Part shown: in pieces, positions 28,773 to 36,654 of the stretch
Numbering within the stretch: the stretch's first letter is position 1
How the letters are laid out: the number at the start of each line of letters is the position of its first letter
Assembly (NCBI RefSeq): GCF_000710775.1
Contig: NZ_JOJP01000001.1
Coordinates: 465,264-529,263, forward strand
Source of the DNA: Endozoicomonas elysicola
Lineage (GTDB): Bacteria > Pseudomonadota > Gammaproteobacteria > Pseudomonadales > Endozoicomonadaceae
Direction: 5' to 3'
DNA length: 64,000 bases
Notes under the pieces: generated by a model
Databases searched by the model: none
Told to the model about the DNA's origin: nothing
The model's input: only the letters and a program-made list of their open reading frames with translations
Translations under genes and position numbers: made by a program

Positions 28773-29344
28773 GAGTTCCCTGTCTGGTATAAGTTGTGAT
28801 TCATAATAAAAGCCTGAACAGAAGGTAGCAGCATATTCAAACCCTGTTGAAGATCATCATCGGCTACTTTTGAGGATTCAAGAATTCTGCGAACATCACT
28901 GCTACGGATTGCAACCCGTTCAATGGCGGTGAATATTGGCCATCGTTCCTCAATTTCTTTCGATTTGTAAAAACGTTTCCAGGTTTCCGGCCTAGCGTTG
29001 TCCGGCCCCCTGATGAAGGAGATTTCAGCTTGGCCTTGGTATTTCCTGGCAAGCGCTTCCATCAGGTCGTATGTGTATACTGGCTTATCAGGGTTCTGTT
29101 CCAGAAGTGTTGCTTCCAGATCGCAGACCTCTAAAGGGCAGCCAACATCTGCATCATCAATAAAGCACTTCAGCATCTGTAGACGGAGACTGAATGGCTG
29201 GGGATTTTTATCAAAAGCGTGAAAAGCACTGGGAACCAGCAGTATGTCATCATGACAGGTAGCAGCCTGCTGCAGAACATCCAAGTGTCCAAGTGTTGGT
29301 GGGTCAAATGCTGAGCCGAAAACCCCCAGCTTCATACGGCTCAT
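28769..29344 (-). CDS. Nicotinate/nicotinamide-nucleotide adenylyltransferase-like protein
   Basis: 191-aa nucleotidyltransferase with the signature GVFGSAFDPPTLGHL and the C-terminal SSDVRR, the equivalent of the ISSTxIR motif. These mark the NadD/NMN-adenylyltransferase family that makes NAD or its deamido form. A GGAG eight bases upstream supports the start. It differs enough from typical NadD (for example SFIRGPDN in place of the usual phosphate-loop region) that I do not assign the symbol. Coupled to nudF, it suggests an NAD turnover or salvage operon. Confidence 0.8.
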   Translation of the reverse strand: MSRMKLGVFGSAFDPPTLGHLDVLQQAATCHDDILLVPSAFHAFDKNPQPFSLRLQMLKCFIDDADVGCPLEVCDLEATLLEQNPDKPVYTYDLMEALARKYQGQAEISFIRGPDNARPETWKRFYKSKEIEERWPIFTAIERVAIRSSDVRRILESSKVADDDLQQGLNMLLPSVQAFIMNHNLYQTGNS

Positions 29345-29444
29345 TATAGAATCTCCATTTTTTGATTATCTCCGGGTTTGATCGTTTATCAGCAAGTCAA
29401 GCCAGTCTGGAAGGTAAAATAATTGCCGTATTATATCGAGTTTA

Positions 29445-29660
29445 ATTGAGCCTGCCGAAGGCATCCAGCAGGCTGGGTTATTCCGAAGCTGGCAAGGATG
29501 CATTACGTATCAGTCATGGTTTTTTTACTGATAGGCAAATAATTTGTGTCAGGTAATATGTTTCGTCTGGAATGACTCCCTGTCACTGTAGTAGTGATGG
29601 CTTTTTTTCGAGGCCCGATATCTCCCTCCTTACTTCCCCCTTGATATCGGGTCTTTTTTA
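29445..29660 (+). ncRNA. Possible small RNA locus with tandem terminators
   Basis: The 427-base gap 29345–29771 has no gene but contains several plus-strand structures. These are an AGCCTGC/GCAGGCT stem (29449–29475), then TCACT/AGTGA (29583–29597) followed by seven T, then a GCCCGATATC/GATATCGGGT stem ending in TCTTTTTTATTTTT. The flanking genes are both on the minus strand, so terminators facing the other way imply an unseen plus-strand transcript. I found no convincing promoter. Confidence 0.3.
29583..29609 (+). terminator. Short hairpin with seven-T tail
   Basis: TCACT (29583–29587) and AGTGA (29593–29597) with a five-base loop, followed by TGGC and seven T bases. Weak stem but a good tail. 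Confidence 0.45.
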
Positions 29661-29666
29661 TTTTTA
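29614..29666 (+). terminator. Rho-independent terminator, plus strand
   Basis: CCCGATATC (29614–29622) pairs with GATATCGGG (29643–29651), a 20-base pyrimidine-rich loop between, then TCTTTTTTATTTTT. No plus-strand coding gene lies upstream within 1 kb, so it probably ends a non-coding transcript. Confidence 0.6.
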
Positions 29667-29771
29667 GCTACTGCCCGTCCTACACGCTTCAACCTGATAT
29701 CCGGTACTTTCTCTACAAAATGCCAACCAGACTTAATAAACTCTGGGATTCTGGAATTACAGCTTAAAAAA

Positions 29772-30647
29772 TCACACCTTTACCAATACCGAATCAGGAA
29801 TTTGAATTTCAACGGATACCGGCAAATGATCCGTAATAGGAATGTTGATAACCCCAAAGCGATTAATAATCAGAGAAGGGCTGATCAAAATATGATCCAG
29901 AGAACGTTTTGGCTGCCAGCTGGGAAAGGTATTTTGCCCCCAGTGCGCGGCATGAAGACACGTGTCTTTCAGTGGTGAGTCATTGAGCAGCTGATCTGCG
30001 TGGGTATTCATATCGCCCATTAGCACCACATGCTGGTAGTGCTGTACGACATCCCGAATATATGAGAGTTGAATGTTCCTTGCCCTTTTACTCAACGCAA
30101 GATGCATCATTACAACGGTCAGTGGCTCCTGAGGATTACCAAAGCGGGCGACAATCGCTCCTCGTCCGGGAATCAATCCGGGTAATTTATGATCCTCCAG
30201 TGATACTGGCTCAAACCGACTGAGCAGGCCATTACTGTGCTGCGCCAGCTTACCAAGATTCCTGTTGATCTGATGGTACCAGTAGGGAAAATGCCCTTTT
30301 AAAGCAAGATATTCTGTTTGATTGATAAATCCACTTCGAATACTCCCACCGTCGGCTTCCTGAAGGGCCACAAGGTCAAAGTCAGGGAGAACACCGGCAA
30401 TCCTGTCCAGAGTCGTTAAGCGATTGGCATGTGGCAGGATATGTTGCCAGCTTCGGGTCAGATAGTGCCGGTATTGTTGAGTGTTAATACCTACCTGAAT
30501 ATTAAAGCTGAGTAGATTGAGTGTGTTCTTATTCAGTTGACAGGAGGCTTCACCTTCACTGGCGTGATGCACATGCCCGGACTGGTACTGACAACGCTGT
30601 CGGTGGAGGCGTCGACGAATGGCACCTGTAAGCGTTCGAATGGGCAT
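29772..30647 (-). CDS. Endonuclease/exonuclease/phosphatase-family protein
   Basis: 291-aa EEP-fold protein. The core starts LNLLSFNIQVGI, with VALQEADGG (catalytic Glu), VVLMGDMNTHAD (Asp/Asn) and the C-terminal SLDHILIS and ITDHLPVSVEI (Asp-His pair), so the active site is complete. It closely matches the protein next to dsbA in Pseudomonas. The N-terminal 40 residues are basic with no clear signal. Substrate unknown. Confidence 0.88.
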   Translation of the reverse strand: MPIRTLTGAIRRRLHRQRCQYQSGHVHHASEGEASCQLNKNTLNLLSFNIQVGINTQQYRHYLTRSWQHILPHANRLTTLDRIAGVLPDFDLVALQEADGGSIRSGFINQTEYLALKGHFPYWYHQINRNLGKLAQHSNGLLSRFEPVSLEDHKLPGLIPGRGAIVARFGNPQEPLTVVMMHLALSKRARNIQLSYIRDVVQHYQHVVLMGDMNTHADQLLNDSPLKDTCLHAAHWGQNTFPSWQPKRSLDHILISPSLIINRFGVINIPITDHLPVSVEIQIPDSVLVKV

Positions 30648-30811
30648 AGTGCTTTACCGCCAGATATAAATACGGGAAACCGATTGACAGATATTACAGG
30701 CCTTTTATTCAACTTCCTTCAAAGAATTATCGATGATTTACAAAATCAAGTGGTTAAAAATCCAATTGTTTGACATTTAACCACGTCCACTACTTGTCTT
30801 GAGACTCATTG

Positions 30812-31624
30812 CTATGAAGATTGAGGTAGATCCTTTCGATCCTGTTTAACTTTCCGGATCAGGTAATCGGCGATAACAGGCATATTACTCAATGACCCCG
30901 CCAGTCCCGGTTCAACAACATATCGTCCATCAATCACAATGGCGGGTACTCCGGAAAGTTCATAGCCTTTGAGCTTAGAGAAAGCTTTCTGGAGCTGATT
31001 ATTCACACCAAACGCTTTGAACTCTTTAGTAAAGGAGCCTGGCTCAACGCCAAACTCCCGGTTTAAAAACTCGGCCATTTGCTTACTGTCTTTGAGCTGG
31101 TTTCGGCGGTTCTGTATCTCACTGAAGATACCAGCATGAACCTTTTCTTCCAGCCCCATATTCCGAACAGTATAGTAAAGCCGGGCGTGGGTCTGCCAAA
31201 GGTTAGGGCCGAAGAAGCCGGGCGTTCGGATAAACTCAACATCAGAAGATAAGGTTTTTTGCCATTGCTCAATTTTGGGCTCGAGCGCATAGCAGTGAGG
31301 GCATCCATACCAGAAAATGGAGACAACCTCGACTTTCTCTGGTATGGCGTCCGTTTTTACGGGGCTGGATAAAACGCGGTAGTCCTGCCCCGGCAGAAAT
31401 AACTGGGGTGGCTGAGGCTGATTGGTTGCAGAAGGTTGTGGCTGTATGGCTCTCTCACTGGCTGTGGAGTTCTGGGTAGTATTATTGCTCTGTGCTATGG
31501 GTGGTTTCTGTGTGGCTGTCGGGCCCTTCTTTTGCTGATCGCTGTTGAACAGATAACCCGCTGCAATCAGGGTAATTCCCAGGATTACCACAATACCTGC
31601 TAAGCCTTTTATTTTTTTTGTCAT
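30812..31624 (-). CDS. dsbA: Thiol:disulfide interchange protein DsbA, membrane-anchored form
   Basis: 270-aa DsbA-family oxidase of the periplasm. The active site is Cys108-Pro-His-Cys111 and the cis-proline loop is ELSGVPAIV. Unlike ordinary DsbA (about 210 aa with a cleaved signal), it keeps a transmembrane anchor (about residues 8–25) followed by a 50-residue Pro/Gln/Thr/Asn-rich linker before the thioredoxin fold. It lies between the EEP nuclease and cytochrome c4 as in Pseudomonas. Confidence 0.93.
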   Translation of the reverse strand: MTKKIKGLAGIVVILGITLIAAGYLFNSDQQKKGPTATQKPPIAQSNNTTQNSTASERAIQPQPSATNQPQPPQLFLPGQDYRVLSSPVKTDAIPEKVEVVSIFWYGCPHCYALEPKIEQWQKTLSSDVEFIRTPGFFGPNLWQTHARLYYTVRNMGLEEKVHAGIFSEIQNRRNQLKDSKQMAEFLNREFGVEPGSFTKEFKAFGVNNQLQKAFSKLKGYELSGVPAIVIDGRYVVEPGLAGSLSNMPVIADYLIRKVKQDRKDLPQSS

Positions 31625-31744
31625 CCAGGTGCCTCTGTTTTTTTAAAAGAGCCATTGTTATTTTACTTTGGGACACATTACAAAAGCGTTTGGTGAAAAG
31701 AAAGTCTGATAAGGCTGCGGGTAGGTATATTATTGTGACAGATA

Positions 31745-31781
31745 GCTCGTAGATGCCTGATAAAATCAGACATCTACGAGC
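31745..31781. terminator. Strong hairpin downstream of cytochrome c4
   Basis: GCTCGTAGATG and CATCTACGAGC form an 11-bp perfect stem extended by CTGAT/ATCAG after one mismatch, 16 bases past the cytochrome stop. No U-run, so it may stabilise the mRNA end more than terminate. Confidence 0.5.
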
Positions 31782-31796
31782 CGGCAGGGGATATGA

Positions 31797-32402
31797 TCAA
31801 CGAAGCCCGCTGATATAGTGGGAAACGGCTTCGATTTCCTTGTTGCTCATCTTTTCGGCGATGGTTCTCATGATCTTGGTGTCACCGTCATTGGTTCGAT
31901 CACCTTCACGGAGGTCACGAAGCTGCTTGGCTGTGTAATCTGATTTCTGGCCTGCCAGTGAGGGGAATCCAGCAAGGAAGTTACCTTTACCTGTGGGTGA
32001 GTGACAGCTGGAGCAGGCAGGAATACCTTTTTTGGCATCACCACCGCGATAGAGTGCTTCGCCAACAGAGACATATTTTGCGTCAGTCGCTCCTTGTGGT
32101 GCTGGCTGGCTGGCATAAAAAGCAGCCAGATCTTCGATATCCTGCTTGGTCAGGGCGCTGACAAAGGGCATCATCTCGGGGACAGAGCGGTCGCCATCTT
32201 TGATTTCAGTGATCTGCTTGATAAGGTAACGCTCCCCCTGACCGGCGAGATTCGGCCAGTTTGGAGCAGGGCTAACCCCAGTGGCTCCATGACAGGCAGC
32301 GCAGGTTGTCGCCTTGCTCTTGCCTGCAGCTGCATCCCCTTTGGCAAAGGCTACGCCCGTTACCCCCAAAGAAATTATCAGAGTGAGAATGACTTTTTTC
32401 AT
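31797..32402 (-). CDS. Cytochrome c4 (dihaem)
   Basis: 201-aa periplasmic dihaem cytochrome c with a signal peptide (about residues 1–20, ending VAFA). The haem sites are TTCAACHG and CSSCHSP, with distal methionines in EMMPF and KIMRTI. It donates electrons to terminal oxidases. It sits between dsbA and engB, as in Pseudomonas. Confidence 0.93.
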   Translation of the reverse strand: MKKVILTLIISLGVTGVAFAKGDAAAGKSKATTCAACHGATGVSPAPNWPNLAGQGERYLIKQITEIKDGDRSVPEMMPFVSALTKQDIEDLAAFYASQPAPQGATDAKYVSVGEALYRGGDAKKGIPACSSCHSPTGKGNFLAGFPSLAGQKSDYTAKQLRDLREGDRTNDGDTKIMRTIAEKMSNKEIEAVSHYISGLR

Positions 32403-32761
32403 TACCTGACCCAGTTACGGCGTTTGCCTCAAATGGCTGTTATTATTCATCAGACCTGACAGCTTTTATTGTTTAGCGAAACAGATCCACGCAGAGATTC
32501 GCGTCTGCTTTTTGGCTGCTTCAGCATCAGGTGACATGATGGCATGTGCCTTGAACGACGATAGTATAAACTACTCAACCGGCAACCGGTACAGGCAGAG
32601 CTATATCGATCAGCTGGAAGCGGCAACTTAGCGCCCTTTTTCTGATTTCTTTTTACGTAATTTATTGGGCTTGGTGCTCATTAAACCCTGAATTTCTCAG
32701 GAGGGCCTTTATTGAAGGCCTGATGGAAATCAGCAAAGATTACTGGAATGTATGAAACGCC
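32403..32761. other. 359-base gap between cytochrome c4 and engB
   Basis: No gene recognised. It is the shared upstream region of two divergent genes. A GCAGA/TCTGC mini-hairpin followed by five T (32491–32513) and a GGCCTT/AAGGCC stem (about 32704–32720) are visible. In pseudomonads and enterics a Spot 42/ErsA-type small RNA lies near engB; I could not recognise one here. Confidence 0.4.
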
Positions 32762-33427
32762 ATGAGTGATACCAGACCTTCATTAAATTACCGCCAGGCC
32801 TCTTTCTATAAGAGTGCGGCAAAGCTGAGTCAGTGTCCTGAGAATGAAGGTCGTGAAGTGGCCTTTGCGGGTCGCTCCAATGCTGGAAAGTCCAGTGCAT
32901 TGAACACGCTGACTGGTTCAAACAAGTTGGCTCGTACCAGTAAGACTCCAGGTAGAACCCAGCTCATCAATTTCTTTGATGTTCAGGATGGTGTCTTTCT
33001 GGTGGATCTTCCGGGATATGGCTATGCCAAAGTGCCAGAGGCCATGAAGAAAGAGTGGCAACATCACATGACTGACTACCTGGAGCGTCGTGAAGCTCTG
33101 GTTGGCCTGGTTCTACTGATGGATATCCGCCACCCGATGAAAGAGTTTGACCAGATGATGCTGAACTGGAGTGTGAGTGCAAACTTACCTCTGCATATCC
33201 TGCTCACCAAGGCGGACAAACTTAAGCAGGGGGCAGCAAAGCAGGAACTGAACAAGCTGAAGCAGGATTTGGCCAGATTCCCATTAGTGAGTGTTCAGCT
33301 GTTCTCCTCGCTTAAAAAGACCGGAGTTGATCAGCTATCCATGAAGCTGGATGAGTGGTTTCTCGCGCCTGAACCTGATGACTTTGGTGAAGATCAGGAT
33401 GATGAGTACGTTGAGCCTGAAGAATAA
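32762..33427 (+). CDS. engB: Ribosome-biogenesis GTPase EngB (YihA)
   Basis: 221-aa essential TrmE-Era-family GTPase that assists 50S assembly. G1 is [14 protein letters not shown]2/G3 [12 protein letters not shown] and DLPGYGYAK, and G4 LLTKADKL. The C-terminus carries an extra acidic tail of about 20 residues ([16 protein letters not shown]). Confidence 0.96.
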   Translation: MSDTRPSLNYRQASFYKSAAKLSQCPENEGREVAFAGRSNAGKSSALNTLTGSNKLARTSKTPGRTQLINFFDVQDGVFLVDLPGYGYAKVPEAMKKEWQHHMTDYLERREALVGLVLLMDIRHPMKEFDQMMLNWSVSANLPLHILLTKADKLKQGAAKQELNKLKQDLARFPLVSVQLFSSLKKTGVDQLSMKLDEWFLAPEPDDFGEDQDDEYVEPEE

Positions 33428-33447
33428 GCTGGGCTGTTTTGTATGAA

Positions 33448-33476
33448 CATCTGTCCTCCTGAATGGTGGACAGATG
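33448..33476. terminator. Hairpin between convergent engB and malZ
   Basis: CATCTGTCC (33448–33456) and GGACAGATG (33468–33476) form a 9-bp stem 21 bases after the engB stop. No U-run on either side. Confidence 0.45.
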
Positions 33477-33521
33477 GTGATATTAGGGGGGGCGTTCTCA
33501 ATTAGCCATAAGACCAGTTCT

Positions 33522-35375
33522 TCATAAACTTTGAATTAAAATCTTTCCTGTTTTACCTGGTAGGTTGAGCACCAGTTCTCCATTCACTGCATCAATGCTT
33601 TCCCCTTCCATTAGAAAAGAAAAATGCCCTTGGTTGAGACCCGTTTTCCAGATTGGCAAGGTGATGGCTTCAGGGTTGTCACCGCGATTGATGGCACAGA
33701 TCACCCGTTCATTATCCAGACACCGGACAAAAGTAAATACATCACCTTGAGCATAAAGCCACTGCACACTGCCGGACTGCAACGCTGGAGTTTGAGAGCG
33801 AAGAGCGGTCAGTGTCTTGATAAAACTCACCATATCCTGTCGGGACTCTAGCCGTTCCCAAGGAAAACAGCGGCGGTTATCAGGGTCATGCCCCCCTTCC
33901 AGAGCGACTTCTGTACCGTAATAGATGCAAGGTACTCCAGCCCAGCAAAACAGTAACATCAATGCGCTACGGAAGGTGGCCTCATCACCATTCACCATAC
34001 TCAAAAAACGCATGGTGTCGTGGCTATCCAGCTGATTAAGCTGGCTTAGCTGGTTCCGCCAGGGTATTTTGGCCATGGCTTCCATCAGCCAACTGGCAAA
34101 TTCGTCGGCTTCAATACGGCAAGGTGCAAAGGCAATATCCAGATTGGCAAAAAAAGCACGAACCGGATGGGCAAAGCCATAGTAGTTCATAGCGCCGTCT
34201 TCCTGATCACCCTGTAACCACTGGGTTGCTTCAAAGAAGTGCTCACCTAACACATAGCATTGTGGATTTTCTGCTTTTGCAGACTGTCGAAATGCCTGTA
34301 CATAATGGGCATTGTTGGTTGCCCCCTCTCCTTCCCCCAGCATGTGGATAACGTCAAAGCGCCAGCCGTCAATCTTGTAAGGTTCTCTCAACCAGTGCTT
34401 GATAACAGAAGCGTCACTGTCATAGAAATAGCTGCGTACTTCCTGATTAAGGAAGTTCAGCTTTGGCAGTGTATGTATGCCATTCCAGCCGACATAATTG
34501 TCTGAATCGCCATCAAACTGGTAATAATCACGGTACGGTGATTTTGTATTTTTCCAGGCACCCTGACTGTCGTTTCGGGTACTGAACCGATCAAACCATG
34601 GATGATCTAAAGAGGTGTGATTGAAGACTGCATCCAGTACGATCTTCATACCACGGGTATGAAGATTCTCTACCAGCTCTGCAAACTTCTCATTTGTTCC
34701 AAGGTGCGGATCGATATTAAGGTAATCCGTCGTATCGTATTTATGGTTGCTGGGGGCAGAAAAAATCGGGTTCAGATAGAGCGTGCTGACACCCAGTGAT
34801 TGCAGATAGTCGAGTTTTTCACAGATGCCTTGAATATCACCACCAAAGAACTCACAGGCTCCGTCTTTTCCATGCTCTGATACTGGTGCACCCCAGTCCT
34901 TGGCGACCGTAGGCTTCTGATCTCCAAACAGGCAGTACTCGCCAGACTGTACACTGACGTCAGGGTTGCCATTGGCAAAACGGTCTGGAAATATTTGATA
35001 GAAAATCTGATGTTTTACCCACTCGGGAGGTTGGTATTCTGAATTGTATCGAAACAGCTTTTCCTGGCCTGGCATGCGTCTGAAAATGCCTGTGCCATCT
35101 AGCCACCACTGTCCCTCTGTTGTGACCGCTTTAAAGCAGTAGACTGTGGTTGCTTTGTCCTGGTTCAGGGGAAAGGTTGCTTTCCATATTTTCAGACGTC
35201 CGGTGTTCCCTGACGTATCCATCGGGATGAGACGCTCTTCATTATCGGGCTCACAGCGGACATAAAGGGCATCAGGCTGGAAGCTTTGCTCGGTGACAAC
35301 ATGGACTGTTAATGTTGTACCAGAGACCTTAACCCAGCGATGATCCTGCCCATGGTAAATAAAGGGTGCTTTCAT
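33522..35375 (-). CDS. malZ: Maltodextrin glucosidase (GH13, MalZ-like)
   Basis: 617-aa cytoplasmic alpha-amylase-superfamily enzyme that trims glucose from short maltodextrins. An N-terminal beta-sandwich domain (to about residue 115) precedes the barrel, which starts QIFYQIFPDRFANG. Catalytic residues are the Asp in GWRFDVIHM, Glu in LGEHFF and Asp in LDSHDTMRF. E. coli MalZ is about 605 aa. The ATG at 35375 is chosen over an upstream TTG (35405). No other maltose genes are nearby. Confidence 0.88.
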   Translation of the reverse strand: MKAPFIYHGQDHRWVKVSGTTLTVHVVTEQSFQPDALYVRCEPDNEERLIPMDTSGNTGRLKIWKATFPLNQDKATTVYCFKAVTTEGQWWLDGTGIFRRMPGQEKLFRYNSEYQPPEWVKHQIFYQIFPDRFANGNPDVSVQSGEYCLFGDQKPTVAKDWGAPVSEHGKDGACEFFGGDIQGICEKLDYLQSLGVSTLYLNPIFSAPSNHKYDTTDYLNIDPHLGTNEKFAELVENLHTRGMKIVLDAVFNHTSLDHPWFDRFSTRNDSQGAWKNTKSPYRDYYQFDGDSDNYVGWNGIHTLPKLNFLNQEVRSYFYDSDASVIKHWLREPYKIDGWRFDVIHMLGEGEGATNNAHYVQAFRQSAKAENPQCYVLGEHFFEATQWLQGDQEDGAMNYYGFAHPVRAFFANLDIAFAPCRIEADEFASWLMEAMAKIPWRNQLSQLNQLDSHDTMRFLSMVNGDEATFRSALMLLFCWAGVPCIYYGTEVALEGGHDPDNRRCFPWERLESRQDMVSFIKTLTALRSQTPALQSGSVQWLYAQGDVFTFVRCLDNERVICAINRGDNPEAITLPIWKTGLNQGHFSFLMEGESIDAVNGELVLNLPGKTGKILIQSL

Positions 35376-35511
35376 ACTGCAATTCACCAAATTGAGTGGC
35401 TGCAACCAGCTTTGTATGAAATCAGCCAGTTGTCACTGCGTCAGAAGTAATCGATTGGGTTTAGTTAGATAGAGTTGAAGACAATAAAATTGGAGAAAGC
35501 TAATCTGGGAC

Positions 35512-35684
35512 TAGGCTCTATTGACATAAGTCTCCTTTCTGGGCTCAAGCCATAATGCTTCTGGTTAGGCGCAAGAACGCAGAAAGTTTCTAGTTCTTGC
35601 AACAACAGCAGAAGCATTATGGGTTGAGCCCTGCGGGCGGCTTTACGAGCCACTGAGTTTGGAGCCTTATGTCAACAGAGCCTA
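35512..35684. mobile_element. 173-bp MITE-like inverted-repeat element
   Basis: The ends are 24-bp inverted repeats matching at 22 positions, starting TAGGCTCTATTGACATAAG and ending at GGAGCCTTATGTC. Inside is a second pair, GGGCTCAAGCCATAATGC (from 35541) and its inverse (to 35631), then GCAAGAAC/GTTCTTGC, so the whole unit folds into one long hairpin. It has no transposase. The termini abut TA on both sides, which would fit a TA target duplication. The right end supplies the radC stop codon. Confidence 0.75.
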
Positions 35685-36356
35685 AACCAGTCCTCGTTCT
35701 GCCATGGATAGTATCTCCCCCTGCCCTACAATCATATGATCCAGCACCTGTATATCCACCAGTTCCAGTGCGTCTTTTAGCTTTCGAGTAATACGAATAT
35801 CCGCCTGACTGGGCTCCGGATCACCTGATGGGTGGTTGTGGCATAAAATTAGAGATGCCGCATTCAAAGCCAGCGCCTGTTTCACGACTTCTCTGGGGTG
35901 AACGGTGGCAGCGTTTAAGGTTCCCTGGAATAGCGTTTCAAGAGCAATAACACGGTGCCGGGTATCCAGGAAAAGACAGGCAAACTGCTCTCGCTGAAGA
36001 CCCTGAAAGTGTAGCTGCAGATACTCCCGAGTGGATTCAGGGCTGGTAATAATGTCAGACTTCGCCACTTTCTCCCGGAGCACCCGTCGACACAACTCCA
36101 GAGTGGCGCTGAGTTGAGTGGCTTTGGCGGGCCCAAGGCCTTTAACGGACATAAGATGCTGGTGCTGGGTTGTCAGCAGCTTTTCCAGTCCATCAAACTG
36201 TTCGAGCAGGTGGCTGGCCAGTTCCATCACATTCATACCCTGACAGCCGGTTCTTAACAGCAGTGCCAACAGCTCGGGTTCAGTCAGTGCTGAAGGCCCC
36301 ATAGACAGCATCTTCTCTCTGGGAAGCAAAGTGTTACTCCGGCGTTGTGCTCTCAT
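35682..36356 (-). CDS. radC: RadC-family JAB/MPN-domain protein
   Basis: 224-aa RadC. The N-terminal helix-hairpin-helix part has SVKGLGPAKATQL, and the C-terminal metalloprotease-like domain has the JAMM motif LCHNHPSGDPEPSQAD. Its biochemical role is unsettled despite the name. It is divergent from coaBC, the conserved radC/coaBC–dut arrangement. The last codon and TAG stop coincide with the border of the MITE-like element, but the protein ends at the normal place (ERGLV). Confidence 0.93.
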   Translation of the reverse strand: MRAQRRSNTLLPREKMLSMGPSALTEPELLALLLRTGCQGMNVMELASHLLEQFDGLEKLLTTQHQHLMSVKGLGPAKATQLSATLELCRRVLREKVAKSDIITSPESTREYLQLHFQGLQREQFACLFLDTRHRVIALETLFQGTLNAATVHPREVVKQALALNAASLILCHNHPSGDPEPSQADIRITRKLKDALELVDIQVLDHMIVGQGEILSMAERGLV

Positions 36357-36420
36357 CAGGTAGTTATATCCATCCGCTATTCACTGTTATGATGGAACTG
36401 ATTTATGGTGAGTAGCTCAT

Positions 36421-36640
36421 AACGATACCCTTCGCCTTTGAAGCTGCTACTTTGTTGTCTGCATTTGTTCACTGGAGCGCCAGCCCGGCCCAGTCACTTG
36501 GTATTTCTGAGTTCCTGGTACCCGAGGGCATAAAGGCTTCGCTCATTTGCTGCCGCGTAGCAACTCCAAATCCCTTGGGTATTCTCAATCAAGTGGTTCA
36601 TGACTGCTCAGACAAAAAATTGCCGGTTTAATTCCCTGAG
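36421..36640. other. Intergenic segment upstream of coaBC with loose inverted symmetry
   Basis: Non-coding divergent region between radC and coaBC. GCTGCTACTTTGTTGTCTGC near 36440 and the inverse of GCTGCCGCGTAGCAAC (36550–36566) are loosely similar, and the segment is unusually G+C-balanced for an intergenic gap. It may be a dispersed repeat; only one copy is visible here. Confidence 0.25.
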
Positions 36641-36654
36641 GAAATTTGCAACCT

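Noticed and set aside
32539..32631. 30-codon frame with AGGTG upstream in the gap before engB
   Set aside because: Too short and featureless to support; overlaps the likely promoter region of the two divergent genes.
32403..32761. Spot 42/ErsA-type small RNA next to engB
   Set aside because: The position is right by synteny with E. coli and Pseudomonas, but no matching sequence or proper terminator is seen, and polA is not adjacent.
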